Source of the DNA: Streptosporangium lutulentum
GTDB lineage: Bacteria; Actinomycetota; Actinomycetes; Streptosporangiales; Streptosporangiaceae
Direction: 5' to 3'
NCBI RefSeq assembly: GCF_030811455.1
Contig: NZ_JAUSQU010000001.1
Location: forward strand, 5,270,001 to 5,334,000
Length of the DNA stretch: 64,000 nt
Below the pieces are notes generated by a model. That model did not search any database, was not told where the DNA came from, and saw nothing but the letters and a program-made list of their open reading frames with translations. A program made the position numbers and the translations under genes. Below are positions 53,965 through 62,827 of this stretch, piece after piece (positions within the stretch are counted from its first letter, which is position 1; each line of letters starts with the position of its first letter).

Positions 53965-55380
53965 ATGACCACCGAACCCTCACTGGAGCAATTCGGCTAC
54001 CAGCAGGAACTCCGCCGATCCCTCAGCTTCACGGACCTGCTCGTCTACGGCCTGATCTTCATGGTCCCGATCGCGCCGTTCGGCATCTTCGGGGGCGTCT
54101 TCCAGGTCTCCGGTGGCATGGTCGCCCTCGCGTACGCCGTCGGCATGATCGCCATGGCCTTCACGGCGATGTCCTACGCGCAGATGGCCCGCGCCTTCCC
54201 GATGGCCGGATCGGTCTACACCTACGCGGGCCGCGGCATCGCGGCACCGGTCGGTTTCCTCGCCGGATGGGTGATCCTGCTCGACTACGTGCTGGTGCCC
54301 GCTCTGCTCTACCTCATCGCGAGCGCGGCGATGGCGTCGTTCGTCCCGGCCATCCCGATCTGGGGCTGGCTGATCGTGTTCGTACTGCTCAACACGGTCG
54401 TGAACTACACCGGCATCCAGATGACCGCGCGCATCACGAAGCTCATGCTGATCGGCGAGGTCATCGTACTGGCGATCTTCATGGTCGTCGGCGTGATCGC
54501 CCTCGCCCAGGGCAAGGCCCAGACCGGCGCGCTCACCCCGCTGTTCGACTCCTCGACCTTCTCCTGGTCCCTCATCTTCGCCGCGGTCTCGGTCGCGGTC
54601 CTGTCCTTCCTCGGCTTCGACGGCATCTCGATGATGGCCGAGGAGAGCCAGGTGGACTCGCGGAAGCTCGGCAAGTCGATGGTCGCCGCGCTGGCCCTGG
54701 CCGGCCTGCTGTTCATCGCGCAGACCTGGGTGGCCGCGCTGCTCACGCCCAACCGGGCCGATCTGCTGGCCAACGGCGACCCCGCGGGCAGTGCCTTCTA
54801 CGACATGGCCGAGTTCGCCGGAGGCCACTGGCTCAGCGTGCTGACCGCCGTCGCCACCGCCATCGCCTGGGGCTTCGCCAACTCGCTGGTCGCCCAGGCC
54901 GCCACCTCGCGCCTGCTGTTCGCGATGGCTCGCGACCGCCAGCTCCCCGCCTTCCTGGCCAAGATCAGCCCCAAGCACAAGGTGCCCGTCAACGCCACCC
55001 TCCTGGTGGCCGCGATCTCCCTGGGCCTCGGGCTCTACCTGGACACCCGCGACGACGGCATCGCGCTGATCAGCGGGCTGGTCAACTTCGGCGCGATGAC
55101 CGCCTTCCTCGCGCTGCACGTGTCGGTGGTCGTGCACTACGTCCTGCGGAAGGGCAGCCGCGACTGGTGGAGGCACCTGATCGCCCCGGTGATCGGCTTC
55201 GGGATCCTGCTCGCCGTCGTGATCAACGCCAACATCGCGGCCCAGGTCCTCGGCGCCATCTGGTTCGGCATCGGCGTGGTGGTGCTCATCGTCTTCTACG
55301 CCCTCAAGCGCCGCCCCACCCTGGCCGGGATCACCGAGACGCCGGACGCCCCGGAACCGTCCGCGAAGTACGTGCGGTAG
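53965..55380 (+). CDS. APC-superfamily amino acid/amine permease
   Basis: 471 residues, about 12 membrane segments. The first has the APC signature (YGLIFMVPIAPFGIFG), and FPMAGSVYTYAGRGI in the second loop is typical. Uptake of an amino acid, amine or amide by proton symport is expected. AAGGAG precedes the ATG. Between the sensor and the acetamidase it probably supplies the amide substrate. Confidence 0.88.
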   Translation: MTTEPSLEQFGYQQELRRSLSFTDLLVYGLIFMVPIAPFGIFGGVFQVSGGMVALAYAVGMIAMAFTAMSYAQMARAFPMAGSVYTYAGRGIAAPVGFLAGWVILLDYVLVPALLYLIASAAMASFVPAIPIWGWLIVFVLLNTVVNYTGIQMTARITKLMLIGEVIVLAIFMVVGVIALAQGKAQTGALTPLFDSSTFSWSLIFAAVSVAVLSFLGFDGISMMAEESQVDSRKLGKSMVAALALAGLLFIAQTWVAALLTPNRADLLANGDPAGSAFYDMAEFAGGHWLSVLTAVATAIAWGFANSLVAQAATSRLLFAMARDRQLPAFLAKISPKHKVPVNATLLVAAISLGLGLYLDTRDDGIALISGLVNFGAMTAFLALHVSVVVHYVLRKGSRDWWRHLIAPVIGFGILLAVVINANIAAQVLGAIWFGIGVVVLIVFYALKRRPTLAGITETPDAPEPSAKYVR

Positions 55381-55509
55381 CCGTCTCCCCTCCCCACAGT
55401 TCCGATCATGCGAGGTCAGATCAATGTTTGAGCTTTTTCTCGAGGTGGAGGAAGGTTTCACGTCCTCTCCCCTCACCACGGCGCGGACCCTCGACGGGGC
55501 GGGCGCCCG

Positions 55510-56520
55510 GTGAACGTCGTCTCCTACCGTCCCGCGCTCGAAGACCTCAGCTACACCTTCGGCGGGCGGCCCGCCGTCGGCACGATCCAGCCCGGCACGA
55601 TCCTTGAGATGTACACCGAGGACTGCTTCGGCGGCCGGGTGCGCTCGGTCGACGACCTGCCCTCGCGCGTCTGCGAGTTCCCCTACCTGAACCCGGTCAC
55701 CGGCCCCTTCCACGTCGAGGGGGCCCAGCCGGGCGACACGCTCGCCCTGCACTTCGTCTCCATCGAGCCCGCCAGGGACTGGGCGGTGTCCGCCACGTTC
55801 CCGCACTTCGGCGCATTGACCGGAACGCACACCACCGCCATGCTCAGCCCGCCGCTGGACGAGGTCGTGTGGCGCTACGACATCGACGTGGAGAAGGGCG
55901 TGGTCCGCTATCACGCCCGCAACAGTGACTTCACGATGGAGCTCCCGCTCGACCCGATGCACGGCACGGTCGGCGTCGCGCCCGGCGCGTCCGAGGCCCG
56001 CATGACGATCACCCCGGACGCCCACGGCGGCAACATGGACACCCCCGAGCTGCGCGCCGGGGTGACCGTGTACCTCGGGGTCAACGTCGAGGGCGGGCTG
56101 TTCGCGGTGGGGGACGGACACGCCCGCCAGGGACACGGCGAGGTGTGCGGCACTGCCGTCGAGGCCGCGATGAACACCGTGGTGGCGGTGGAGCTGATCA
56201 AGGGGGTCGGCACCCCCTGGCCCCGCCTGGAGGACGACGACCACCTGATGTCGACCGGCTCGGCCCGCCCGCTGGAGGACGCCTACCGGATCAGCCAGCA
56301 CGACCTGGTCACCTGGTCGGCGGAGCTCACGGGGCTGGAGACGCTGGACGCCTACCAGCTGATCAGCCAGATCGGTGAGGCGCCGGTCGGCAACGTCTGC
56401 GACAGCAACTACACGATGGTCGCCAAGGTCCCCAAGACCTACCTGGGCCGGCCCGACGTCTACGAGTCGGCCCACGAGCGGCTGCGCGCCCTCGGCCGGC
56501 GGTATCTGGCCGAACGCTGA
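55510..56520 (+). CDS. Acetamidase/formamidase family protein
   Basis: 336 residues. FmdA/AmdA family, which hydrolyses short amides to ammonia and acid. Recognisable blocks: TEDCFGGRV, NPVTGPFHVEGAQPGDTL, PHFGALTGT, DAHGGNMDTPELRAG, and GDGHARQGHGEVCGTAVE, which carries the metal/active-site residues. GTG start at 55510. The 129 bases before it contain an AT-rich patch. It probably works with the upstream sensor and permease. Confidence 0.9.
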   Translation: MNVVSYRPALEDLSYTFGGRPAVGTIQPGTILEMYTEDCFGGRVRSVDDLPSRVCEFPYLNPVTGPFHVEGAQPGDTLALHFVSIEPARDWAVSATFPHFGALTGTHTTAMLSPPLDEVVWRYDIDVEKGVVRYHARNSDFTMELPLDPMHGTVGVAPGASEARMTITPDAHGGNMDTPELRAGVTVYLGVNVEGGLFAVGDGHARQGHGEVCGTAVEAAMNTVVAVELIKGVGTPWPRLEDDDHLMSTGSARPLEDAYRISQHDLVTWSAELTGLETLDAYQLISQIGEAPVGNVCDSNYTMVAKVPKTYLGRPDVYESAHERLRALGRRYLAER

Positions 56521-56711
56521 CGGAAGGCGTTCACCTCGCGGTGAACCGTCCCACTCCACGCCTCACCGGGGGCGCGTGGCGCGGGACGGTTCACCGCGTG
56601 ATCGCCGCTCTCAGTCCCCGTAAAGCGGAGCAATCGCCGGCGATCGAGTCTCTCTGGGCGGATACCCAGCTAACTCCATCCGAACGAATACCCGTGGGAT
56701 ATCCTGCGGAC

Positions 56712-56984
56712 ATGGCTGAGCCTGCCTTCGAGTTACCGCTCGACGAAGCACCGGAGCACCTTGACCAGCTGACCCGCGCGGCCAGCGAGCAGGGAATCGC
56801 CTACCTCACCGAGCATGGGCGACGGCGATTCGTCCTACTGCCGACGGAGAACTTCCCGAATATCTGGCATGTCGCCGCCAGAACAGATGACGAAGAGGAC
56901 TCCCTTGAGGCCCTGATCGGGTCCGCTCCAGGGCTGTCCGCCGCGACTGATCTTCAAGCATTGCGGGACGAATGGGAACGGTAG
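56712..56984 (+). CDS. Antitoxin of a VapBC-like pair (Phd/YefM-like)
   Basis: 90 residues, acidic. Begins with a short helix-strand pattern ending in GRRRFVLLPTE, like Phd/YefM-type antitoxins, and has a charged C-terminal tail (LQALRDEWER) likely to wrap the toxin. The ATG at 56712 gives the best family length. Its stop overlaps the toxin start by 13 nt. Confidence 0.7.
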   Translation: MAEPAFELPLDEAPEHLDQLTRAASEQGIAYLTEHGRRRFVLLPTENFPNIWHVAARTDDEEDSLEALIGSAPGLSAATDLQALRDEWER

Positions 56985-57382
56985 TCCTCGACAGTTGCAT
57001 TCTGCTCGGGCTTTTTGACCCCAAGGACGCACTTCATCTGGCCGCGGCCGGCACAGTTCGAGAGCGCCGCCTCCGCAGTGATCGACTTGCCGTTCCGATC
57101 ATCGTGTCCTCGGAGATTCTGATAGGTGCCGCACGGCAGGGCGAACCCGCTCTACAAGACCGACTAAGACGTCTTATCCGCGCGTTCGGTACCCCGGTTC
57201 CCATAGACCTCGATATCGCTGTCACAGCGGCTAGACTCCGTGCCGCCCACTCCGCGCTACGGTTACCCGACGCCCTTGTGCTGGCCACCGGCATCGTTCT
57301 CGATGCCGAGATACTTTCCGCCGACAAGAAGTGGCCCAAAATCGATCCACGCGTCACCCTCGTCGAGCCCCAGGTCAACTGA
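56972..57382 (+). CDS. PIN-domain toxin (VapC-like ribonuclease)
   Basis: 136 residues. PIN fold with the acidic set: Asp7 in VLDSCILLGLFD, Glu near 49 in SSEILIG, Asp near 92 in RLPDALVLATG and Asp in LSADKKW. VapC toxins cut RNA and are neutralised by the upstream antitoxin. The base composition of both genes is lower in GC than their neighbours, hinting at transfer. It converges on the Gfo/Idh gene with a 21-base gap. Confidence 0.85.
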   Translation: MGTVVLDSCILLGLFDPKDALHLAAAGTVRERRLRSDRLAVPIIVSSEILIGAARQGEPALQDRLRRLIRAFGTPVPIDLDIAVTAARLRAAHSALRLPDALVLATGIVLDAEILSADKKWPKIDPRVTLVEPQVN

Positions 57383-57403
57383 CGGATCTGTAGTGGCCGG
57401 AAT

Positions 57404-58294
57404 CTAGCCTGCGCAGGCGCGGACGATGTCCTCGCAGATCGCGTGGGTGGCCAGGGCGTCGCCGGCGTCGATCACGACGCCGGAGCGGACCGCGTCCAGG
57501 AACTCCAGGCAGACCTGTTCGATGCCCCGCTGGCGGGAGACCGGGGTCCAGTCGCCGCGGCGGGTCAGCGTCTCTCCCCCGGCGTGGTCGATCACGTCGG
57601 CGAGGTTGACCACTCGCCGCTTGACTCCCCCGCCCATGACCTCCACGGTCTCCTCGGCCGCACCGCTCACCCTGTTCATGATCCCGAACGCGGTGAAGCC
57701 GTCTCCGGAGAGCTCCAGCGTCACGTGCTCCAGCAGCCCGTCCCTGACGCGGCTCCGGATCCCGGCGTGCTCGATCTTCCCGGGCACCAGGAACCTGAGC
57801 GTGTCCACGACGTGGACGAAGTCATCGAAGATCGCGGTGCGCGGGTCCTCCGGGAGGTCCCTGCGGTTCTTCTCCATCACCACCAGGTGACGGGGCAGGT
57901 CGAGCAGGGCCGCGTAGGACGGCGCCCTGCGGCGGTTGAACCCGACGAGCAGCGACCGTCCCCTCTCCCGTGCCAGCCGTACCAGGCGCTCGGACTCGGC
58001 GAGGGTGTAGGCGATCGGCTTGTCCAGGTAGACGTGGACGCCCGCCTGGAGCAGCGGCTCGACGATCTTCACGTGGGCGCCGGTGGCCGCGTGCACGAAG
58101 GCCGCCTCGACGCCCGCGCCGAGCAGCTCCTCCACCGAGGTGAAGCGGTGCTCGATCCGGTGCGCGTCGCCGAGACGGTCGAGCGTGACCTGGTTGCGGG
58201 TGCACAGGTGGAGGTCGAGGCCGGGCAGCGCGGAGAGGACGGGCAGGTAGGCCTTCTCCGCGATATCGCCGAGGCCGATCATGGCGAGCTTCAT
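57404..58294 (-). CDS. Gfo/Idh/MocA-family oxidoreductase
   Basis: 296 residues. N-terminal NAD(P)-binding fold (MIGLGDIAEKAYLP, residues 5-18), family motif DKPIAYT near 93 (EKP type) and a C-terminal substrate domain. It is shorter than sugar-dehydrogenase members (usually 330-390). The substrate is unknown. It lies in the same direction as the following epimerase-like gene, 16 bases away, so may be co-transcribed with it. Confidence 0.87.
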   Translation of the reverse strand: MKLAMIGLGDIAEKAYLPVLSALPGLDLHLCTRNQVTLDRLGDAHRIEHRFTSVEELLGAGVEAAFVHAATGAHVKIVEPLLQAGVHVYLDKPIAYTLAESERLVRLARERGRSLLVGFNRRRAPSYAALLDLPRHLVVMEKNRRDLPEDPRTAIFDDFVHVVDTLRFLVPGKIEHAGIRSRVRDGLLEHVTLELSGDGFTAFGIMNRVSGAAEETVEVMGGGVKRRVVNLADVIDHAGGETLTRRGDWTPVSRQRGIEQVCLEFLDAVRSGVVIDAGDALATHAICEDIVRACAG

Positions 58295-58310
58295 GAACCG
58301 AGCGTACGGC

Positions 58311-59255
58311 CTACGCCGCCGTCGCCGACCGGTTTCGCCACCACGCGAGAGTCCCCGTCAGCGCCTCGTCCATCGAGGTCGGCTCCATGCCGAAGGTGGT
58401 CCGGAAGTCGGTGGAGTCCATGACGAAGGGCCGGACGAACTGGTAGCGCAGCTCCTCCAGCTCGCCGAGCATCGGCGAGAAGGTCCCTGCGGTGCGGACG
58501 AGCCAGTGGGGCATGGTCTTGACTCCCGGGTTCCGGACGCCCGCGAGCGCGCACAGGCGCTCCGCGACCTCCTGAGCCGTCATCGGGTCGTTCGTGGGAA
58601 CGTGCCACGCCCGGCCCCAGGCCCGGTCGCCGGCCCCCGCCGCCACCAGGGCCCGCGCCACGTCCGGCACGTAGGTCCAGCTGTGCGGCTGCGTGGGATC
58701 GCCGACGTAGCGGACGGGCTTTCCCCCGAGCAGCCGGGGAACGAACCTGTCCCCCAGGTGCGACTGGTCGAGGCAGCCGGGACCGAAGTAGTCCGAACCG
58801 CGCACCTCGGTCACCCGGACCCGCCCCGCCTCGTGCGCGGCCAGGGCCTCCCGCCACATACCGGCCCGGATCGCGCCCTTGGCGCTGGGCGGCGTGAGCG
58901 GGTCGCTCTCCCTCATCGGCCGCTCGGGGGCGCCGTAGCCGTAGAGGCAGCCGAGGATGACGTAGCCCGCGCCGGTGGCCTCTGCGGTCGCCAGCATCGA
59001 TCCGGCCATCGCCGGCCAGTCCTGCGCCCAGCGGTGGTAGGGCGGGTTGACGCAGTTGTAGAAGGTGTCGGCCCCCTCGGCCAGCGTGGTCAGCCGCTCC
59101 CGGTCGGCCACGTCGGCCACCGCCTTGCGGACCCCCTGAAGATCGGGGCCGGATCCGGAACGGCTGACGAGGACGACCTCGTGCCCCTGCCCCGCCAGGA
59201 GGCGGGCGACCTCGGAGCCGACCTGTCCGGCTCCGGCGATGACGTGCTTACCCAT
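58311..59255 (-). CDS. NAD-dependent epimerase/dehydratase-type SDR protein
   Basis: 314 residues. Extended or atypical SDR with nucleotide loop GAGQVGSEVA (residues 8-17). The usual YxxxK is not clear; LYGYG and PMRESDPLTPPSAKG appear in its place, and WTYVPDVARAL is the typical late motif. Probably an oxidoreductase of small molecules. It sits downstream of the YrdB-like gene, possibly in one minus-strand unit controlled by the TetR repressor. Confidence 0.85.
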   Translation of the reverse strand: MGKHVIAGAGQVGSEVARLLAGQGHEVVLVSRSGSGPDLQGVRKAVADVADRERLTTLAEGADTFYNCVNPPYHRWAQDWPAMAGSMLATAEATGAGYVILGCLYGYGAPERPMRESDPLTPPSAKGAIRAGMWREALAAHEAGRVRVTEVRGSDYFGPGCLDQSHLGDRFVPRLLGGKPVRYVGDPTQPHSWTYVPDVARALVAAGAGDRAWGRAWHVPTNDPMTAQEVAERLCALAGVRNPGVKTMPHWLVRTAGTFSPMLGELEELRYQFVRPFVMDSTDFRTTFGMEPTSMDEALTGTLAWWRNRSATAA

Positions 59256-59303
59256 GTCGATCTTCCTTTCGCTGATGTTCGAGGATGCTTCAACGGGTTC
59301 GCG

Positions 59304-59648
59304 TCACTGAGCCCACAGCAGCCGCAGCGCGGCGTTGACGACGTAGACGGCGGCGAAGACGATCCCCGGGGTCAGGCGTCCGGCCATGACCAGCGCCGCG
59401 GCGCCGCCGCCGAACCAGAGGACCTCCAGAACGACCCTGGCGAATCCGGTGAGCGGGATCACGGCGCCGTTGGCCGCGCCGAAGAGGGCCCAGAGCGCGA
59501 TGAAGAGCGCGGGTGCGCCAAGCCCGAGGAGCAGTTTCACCGGCCAGTTCTGCCCCACGACGAACCCCCAGTAGCCGACCGAGACGAGAACGCCCAGTTC
59601 CAGCAGGAACATGACCAGAAGGTTGGTGTTCTTGGCCAGGGACAGCAT
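59304..59648 (-). CDS. YrdB-like (DUF2568) membrane protein
   Basis: 114 residues, four membrane segments filling nearly the whole protein. Resembles the small YrdB family of unknown function. AGGAG lies just before the ATG at 59648; longer in-frame starts run over the operators and the TetR gene. It is divergent from tetR with an operator (59681-59695) in its promoter, so it is the probable target of that repressor. Confidence 0.85.
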   Translation of the reverse strand: MLSLAKNTNLLVMFLLELGVLVSVGYWGFVVGQNWPVKLLLGLGAPALFIALWALFGAANGAVIPLTGFARVVLEVLWFGGGAAALVMAGRLTPGIVFAAVYVVNAALRLLWAQ

Positions 59649-59680
59649 CGAGGGCTCCTTGGAGATTGTCGTTCCGTTTC

Positions 59681-59695
59681 GAGAGCAATGCTCTC
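59681..59695. promoter_or_regulatory. TetR operator 1
   Basis: GAGAGCAATGCTCTC: 7-bp inverted arms around one base. It shares the core AGAGCA-n-TGCTCT with 59716-59730 and lies in the YrdB-like promoter. Confidence 0.7.
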
Positions 59696-59715
59696 CCAAA
59701 AGAACGACGCTCGTC

Positions 59716-59730
59716 AAGAGCACTGCTCTT
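59716..59730. promoter_or_regulatory. TetR operator 2
   Basis: AAGAGCACTGCTCTT: perfect 7-bp arms around one base, centre 35 bp from operator 1. It abuts the tetR -35 region, consistent with autorepression. A -10-like TATGGT (59751-59756) lies 7 bases before the tetR ATG, so that mRNA may be leaderless. Confidence 0.7.
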
Positions 59731-59763
59731 TTTTTCTTTCGGTGCTCTGGTATGGTCCTGGGC

Positions 59764-60462
59764 ATGAGCTCAAGCCGTACAGCGAGAGAACGGGTCCGGG
59801 CCGAGCTGACCCGCGAGATCACCGACATCGCCCGCAGCCAACTCGCCACCGAGGGGGCCGGCGGCCTCTCCCTGCGCGCGGTCGCCCGCGAGATGGGCAT
59901 GGTCTCCTCGGCGATCTACCGTTACTTCCCGTCGCGGGACGACCTGCTCACCGCCCTGATCATCGACGGCTACAACGCCGTCGGCGAGGCCGTGGAGAAC
60001 GCCGAGGCGGCCTGCCCACGCGAGGACCACTCCGGCCGGTTCACGGCCGTGTGCCATGCCGTACGCGACTGGGCGCTGGCCCATCCGCACGAGTACGCCC
60101 TGCTGTACGGCTCACCCGTGCCCGGCTACCAGGCTCCCGTGGACACCGTCTCCGCGGCGCTTCGCGGCACCCACGTCTACGGCCGGATCATCTCCGACGC
60201 CCACCGCGCCGGAGCCCTCGACCCGCCCGGCCTCTGCCCGCCCCCGCCCCCCTCCTTCGCCGAGGACGCGGCGCGCGTGCGCGAGATCATGCCCGAGGCC
60301 CCCGACGACCTCGTCATCCGCGCCCTGATCACCTGGACCGGCCTGTTCGGCTGGATCGGCTTCGAGCTGTTCGGTCAGTTCACGAACGCGATCCTCGACC
60401 CGACCCCCGCCTTCGATCACTCCATACGCTGCCAGGCCCGTTTCCTCGGCCTCCCAGCCTGA
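59764..60462 (+). CDS. TetR-family transcriptional regulator
   Basis: 232 residues. N-terminal helix-turn-helix: ITDIARSQLATEGAGGLSLRAVAREMGMVSSAIYRYFPSRDD in two blocks (about 18-62). The C-terminal domain has WALAHPHEYALLYGSPVPGY, the WHG-type/TetR_C pattern. It is divergent from the YrdB-like gene with two matching operators between them. No ribosome site is visible before the ATG at 59764. Confidence 0.92.
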   Translation: MSSSRTARERVRAELTREITDIARSQLATEGAGGLSLRAVAREMGMVSSAIYRYFPSRDDLLTALIIDGYNAVGEAVENAEAACPREDHSGRFTAVCHAVRDWALAHPHEYALLYGSPVPGYQAPVDTVSAALRGTHVYGRIISDAHRAGALDPPGLCPPPPPSFAEDAARVREIMPEAPDDLVIRALITWTGLFGWIGFELFGQFTNAILDPTPAFDHSIRCQARFLGLPA

Positions 60463-60502
60463 CAAAGTATGACTTCGCCGAGATTAGTAACGCTTTTATG
60501 CC

Positions 60503-60508
60503 TAACGT
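60503..60508 (+). promoter_or_regulatory. Candidate -10 for the DUF262 gene
   Basis: TAACGT ends 5 bases before the ATG at 60514 in an AT-rich stretch (60470-60515), compatible with a leaderless transcript. Confidence 0.3.
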
Positions 60509-60513
60509 GATAG

Positions 60514-62772
60514 ATGAGAGAGACTCAGCTCTCAAGCGAGCCATCCACCACAGGCGAGAGGCGTTCCCGATCCATGGCGGAAAGTCCTATTCACGGTGAA
60601 GGTGTAACGGTCCGCACGCTCTTCGAGCGCAATTCCTTCGCCCTGGACTACTACCAGCGGGAGTACACCTGGACCCGTCACGAGGTCGGCACCCTGATCG
60701 ACGACCTCAGCCAGCGTTTCCTCAGCCAGTGGAACCCCCTGCACGAGCGCGACGAGGTCAGCCGCTACGCCCCCTACTTCCTCGGCCCCTACGTCTACCA
60801 CGAAGGCGAGGGCCGTACCTTCCTCGTCGACGGCCAGCAGCGCGTCACCACGCTCCACCTCGTGCTCATCTACCTCCGGCAACTGCTGCTCGACCAGGAG
60901 AAGTGGATCTACGCCGACGAGCTGGAGGGGCTCACCTACACGGCGCGGCACGGCAGGCGGAGCTTCAAGGTCGGCAGCACCGAGGAGCTGGCCCGCGCGC
61001 AACTGCTCAACTCCCTGGTCACGGATTGGAACGGTCTCAAGGGGTTCACCCTGTCCGACGACGCCCACATCTCGGTGAGAAACCTTCACGACCGGAGCAG
61101 GGAGATCGACGGGGAGTTCCCCGAGGTGCTGCGCGGCGAGGCCCTGGTGCCCTTCGTCCGGTGGCTGCTCGACCGCGTGTGCCTGGTCGGCATCCGTGCC
61201 CTCGACCAGGAGAACGGACGCGAGATCTTCGTGTCCATGAACGACCGGGGGCTCCGGCTGAGTCACGTGGACCTGCTGAAGGGACACCTCTTCCGGCGGG
61301 TCGACCCGCGGACGCGCGAGGAGCTGAGCAAGGCGTGGGCCGACATGCTGGCCCGCCTCACCACCGCGGAGACCGACTCCCCCGAGGCCAACACGCCCAG
61401 CGCGTACGTCCGCTCGTTCCTCCTGGCGCAGTACGCGCACCTCGACGCGGCGTCCGCGGACGCCGCCGACATCGGGAGAGCCGTCCACGAGTGGATCCTG
61501 CGCAACGAGGTCCACCTGGGCCTCGACCGCCCGGCCGGAGCGCGGGAGTTCGTCCAGAGGCTCACGAACGTGTCCGAGCGCTACTGCGTGCTGCTCCGCG
61601 CCTGCCGGGAGTTCAGGCCCGATCTGGCCGCCGTCTACTTCAACGGCTACCACGGCATCGACAGCCAGTTCACCCTCCTGCTCTCCGTCGCCTCTCCGGA
61701 GGACTCCGAACAGGTGTTCGTTCAGAAGTGCTCGATGGTCTCGATGTTCCTCGACCTCGTCTACGTACGGCGGTGCGTCAACAACCTGCCGGTGCAGCGC
61801 CGCGACCTCGACGAGATCGTCCACCGGCTGATCCCCGTCCTGCGGATCTGCCGGACGACCGACGACGTCGCCACGGTCCTCGGCAGGGAGACCTCCCTGC
61901 TTGATCACGACTTCCGCGAGCTCACCTCCTTCGGGCTCCGGGCGAACAACCGCCGCCTGGTCCGCTACCTGCTCTCACGGATGACCGCCCACGTCCAGCG
62001 GGCGTGCGAGGGGGGAGAGCACGAGTACGACTTCCTCCGGGGAGCCCGCGACTACGAGATCGAGCACATCTGGGCCAACCGCTTCGAGCGGCACCGGGGC
62101 TCCGTCAAGAACATCGAGGAGTTCTACCTCCGGCGCAACCGCCTCGGCGCCCTGTTGCTCCTGCCCAAGTCCGTCAACGCGAGCTTCCGGGACGACCCCT
62201 ACGAGCGGAAGATCGAGCACTACTACGCCGAGAACCGGCTCGCAGCCTCGCTGCATCCCAAGAGCCGCCTGCGGAACACCCCCTTCACCCACTACCTCAG
62301 GGACTCCGGACTCGACAAGGCGTTCCAGCCCTGCCCGGAGTTCGGCGTCAAGGAGATCGAGCGGCGTCAGCAGCTCTACCGGCTCCTCTGCGAGGAGATC
62401 TGGAACCCGTCCAGGCTCGGCTTCCGCCTGCCGGTGATCGAACTTCCTCCCGAGCCGCCTCCGGCCCGCCGCCACTACGGCGTCGAACTCCTCGATCTGA
62501 TCAAGGGGGGTCTGATCCCCCCGAACGCCAAGATCTTCCGGACGGTCAGGGGTGAGATCCACTTCGCCACCGTCGAGGAAGGGGGGACGATCAGGGTGGA
62601 GGCGACGAGCGAGGTCTTCCACTCCCTGTCCGCCGCCGGGGCCGCGGTCGCCGGGACCAAGGCATGCGCGGGCTGGGACGTCTGGCGGATCGAACACGGC
62701 GGTGCCGCGGTGCCGCTGAAACGCCTCCGCGAGGAGGCCATCAACCGCGGCCTGGCCGGCACCGGCTCATGA
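60514..62772 (+). CDS. DUF262/DUF1524 (GmrSD-like) putative defence protein
   Basis: 752 residues. N-terminal DUF262 with YQREYTW near 48 and the DGQQR nucleotide motif at Asp106; C-terminal DUF1524 HNH-type nuclease with EHIWAN (His518) and NRLGALLLLP. GmrSD fuses the same pair and restricts phage DNA with modified cytosine, using NTP hydrolysis. A helical middle region (about 270-470) and a C-terminal extension of about 150 residues (RAMA-like, KIFRTVRGEIHFATVEEGG) follow. It stands alone, with no methylase or other defence gene nearby. Start 60514 is supported only by a possible leaderless promoter; ATG 60574 is an alternative. Confidence 0.85.
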   Translation: MRETQLSSEPSTTGERRSRSMAESPIHGEGVTVRTLFERNSFALDYYQREYTWTRHEVGTLIDDLSQRFLSQWNPLHERDEVSRYAPYFLGPYVYHEGEGRTFLVDGQQRVTTLHLVLIYLRQLLLDQEKWIYADELEGLTYTARHGRRSFKVGSTEELARAQLLNSLVTDWNGLKGFTLSDDAHISVRNLHDRSREIDGEFPEVLRGEALVPFVRWLLDRVCLVGIRALDQENGREIFVSMNDRGLRLSHVDLLKGHLFRRVDPRTREELSKAWADMLARLTTAETDSPEANTPSAYVRSFLLAQYAHLDAASADAADIGRAVHEWILRNEVHLGLDRPAGAREFVQRLTNVSERYCVLLRACREFRPDLAAVYFNGYHGIDSQFTLLLSVASPEDSEQVFVQKCSMVSMFLDLVYVRRCVNNLPVQRRDLDEIVHRLIPVLRICRTTDDVATVLGRETSLLDHDFRELTSFGLRANNRRLVRYLLSRMTAHVQRACEGGEHEYDFLRGARDYEIEHIWANRFERHRGSVKNIEEFYLRRNRLGALLLLPKSVNASFRDDPYERKIEHYYAENRLAASLHPKSRLRNTPFTHYLRDSGLDKAFQPCPEFGVKEIERRQQLYRLLCEEIWNPSRLGFRLPVIELPPEPPPARRHYGVELLDLIKGGLIPPNAKIFRTVRGEIHFATVEEGGTIRVEATSEVFHSLSAAGAAVAGTKACAGWDVWRIEHGGAAVPLKRLREEAINRGLAGTGS

Positions 62773-62827
62773 CGCTCCACGGACCCGTAGGTGCCGGGAG
62801 CCTCCGGGTCACCTGATCGACCGATGC

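Noticed and set aside
53980-56559. Minus-strand open frame of 859 codons
   Set aside because: Antisense shadow of the permease and acetamidase genes.
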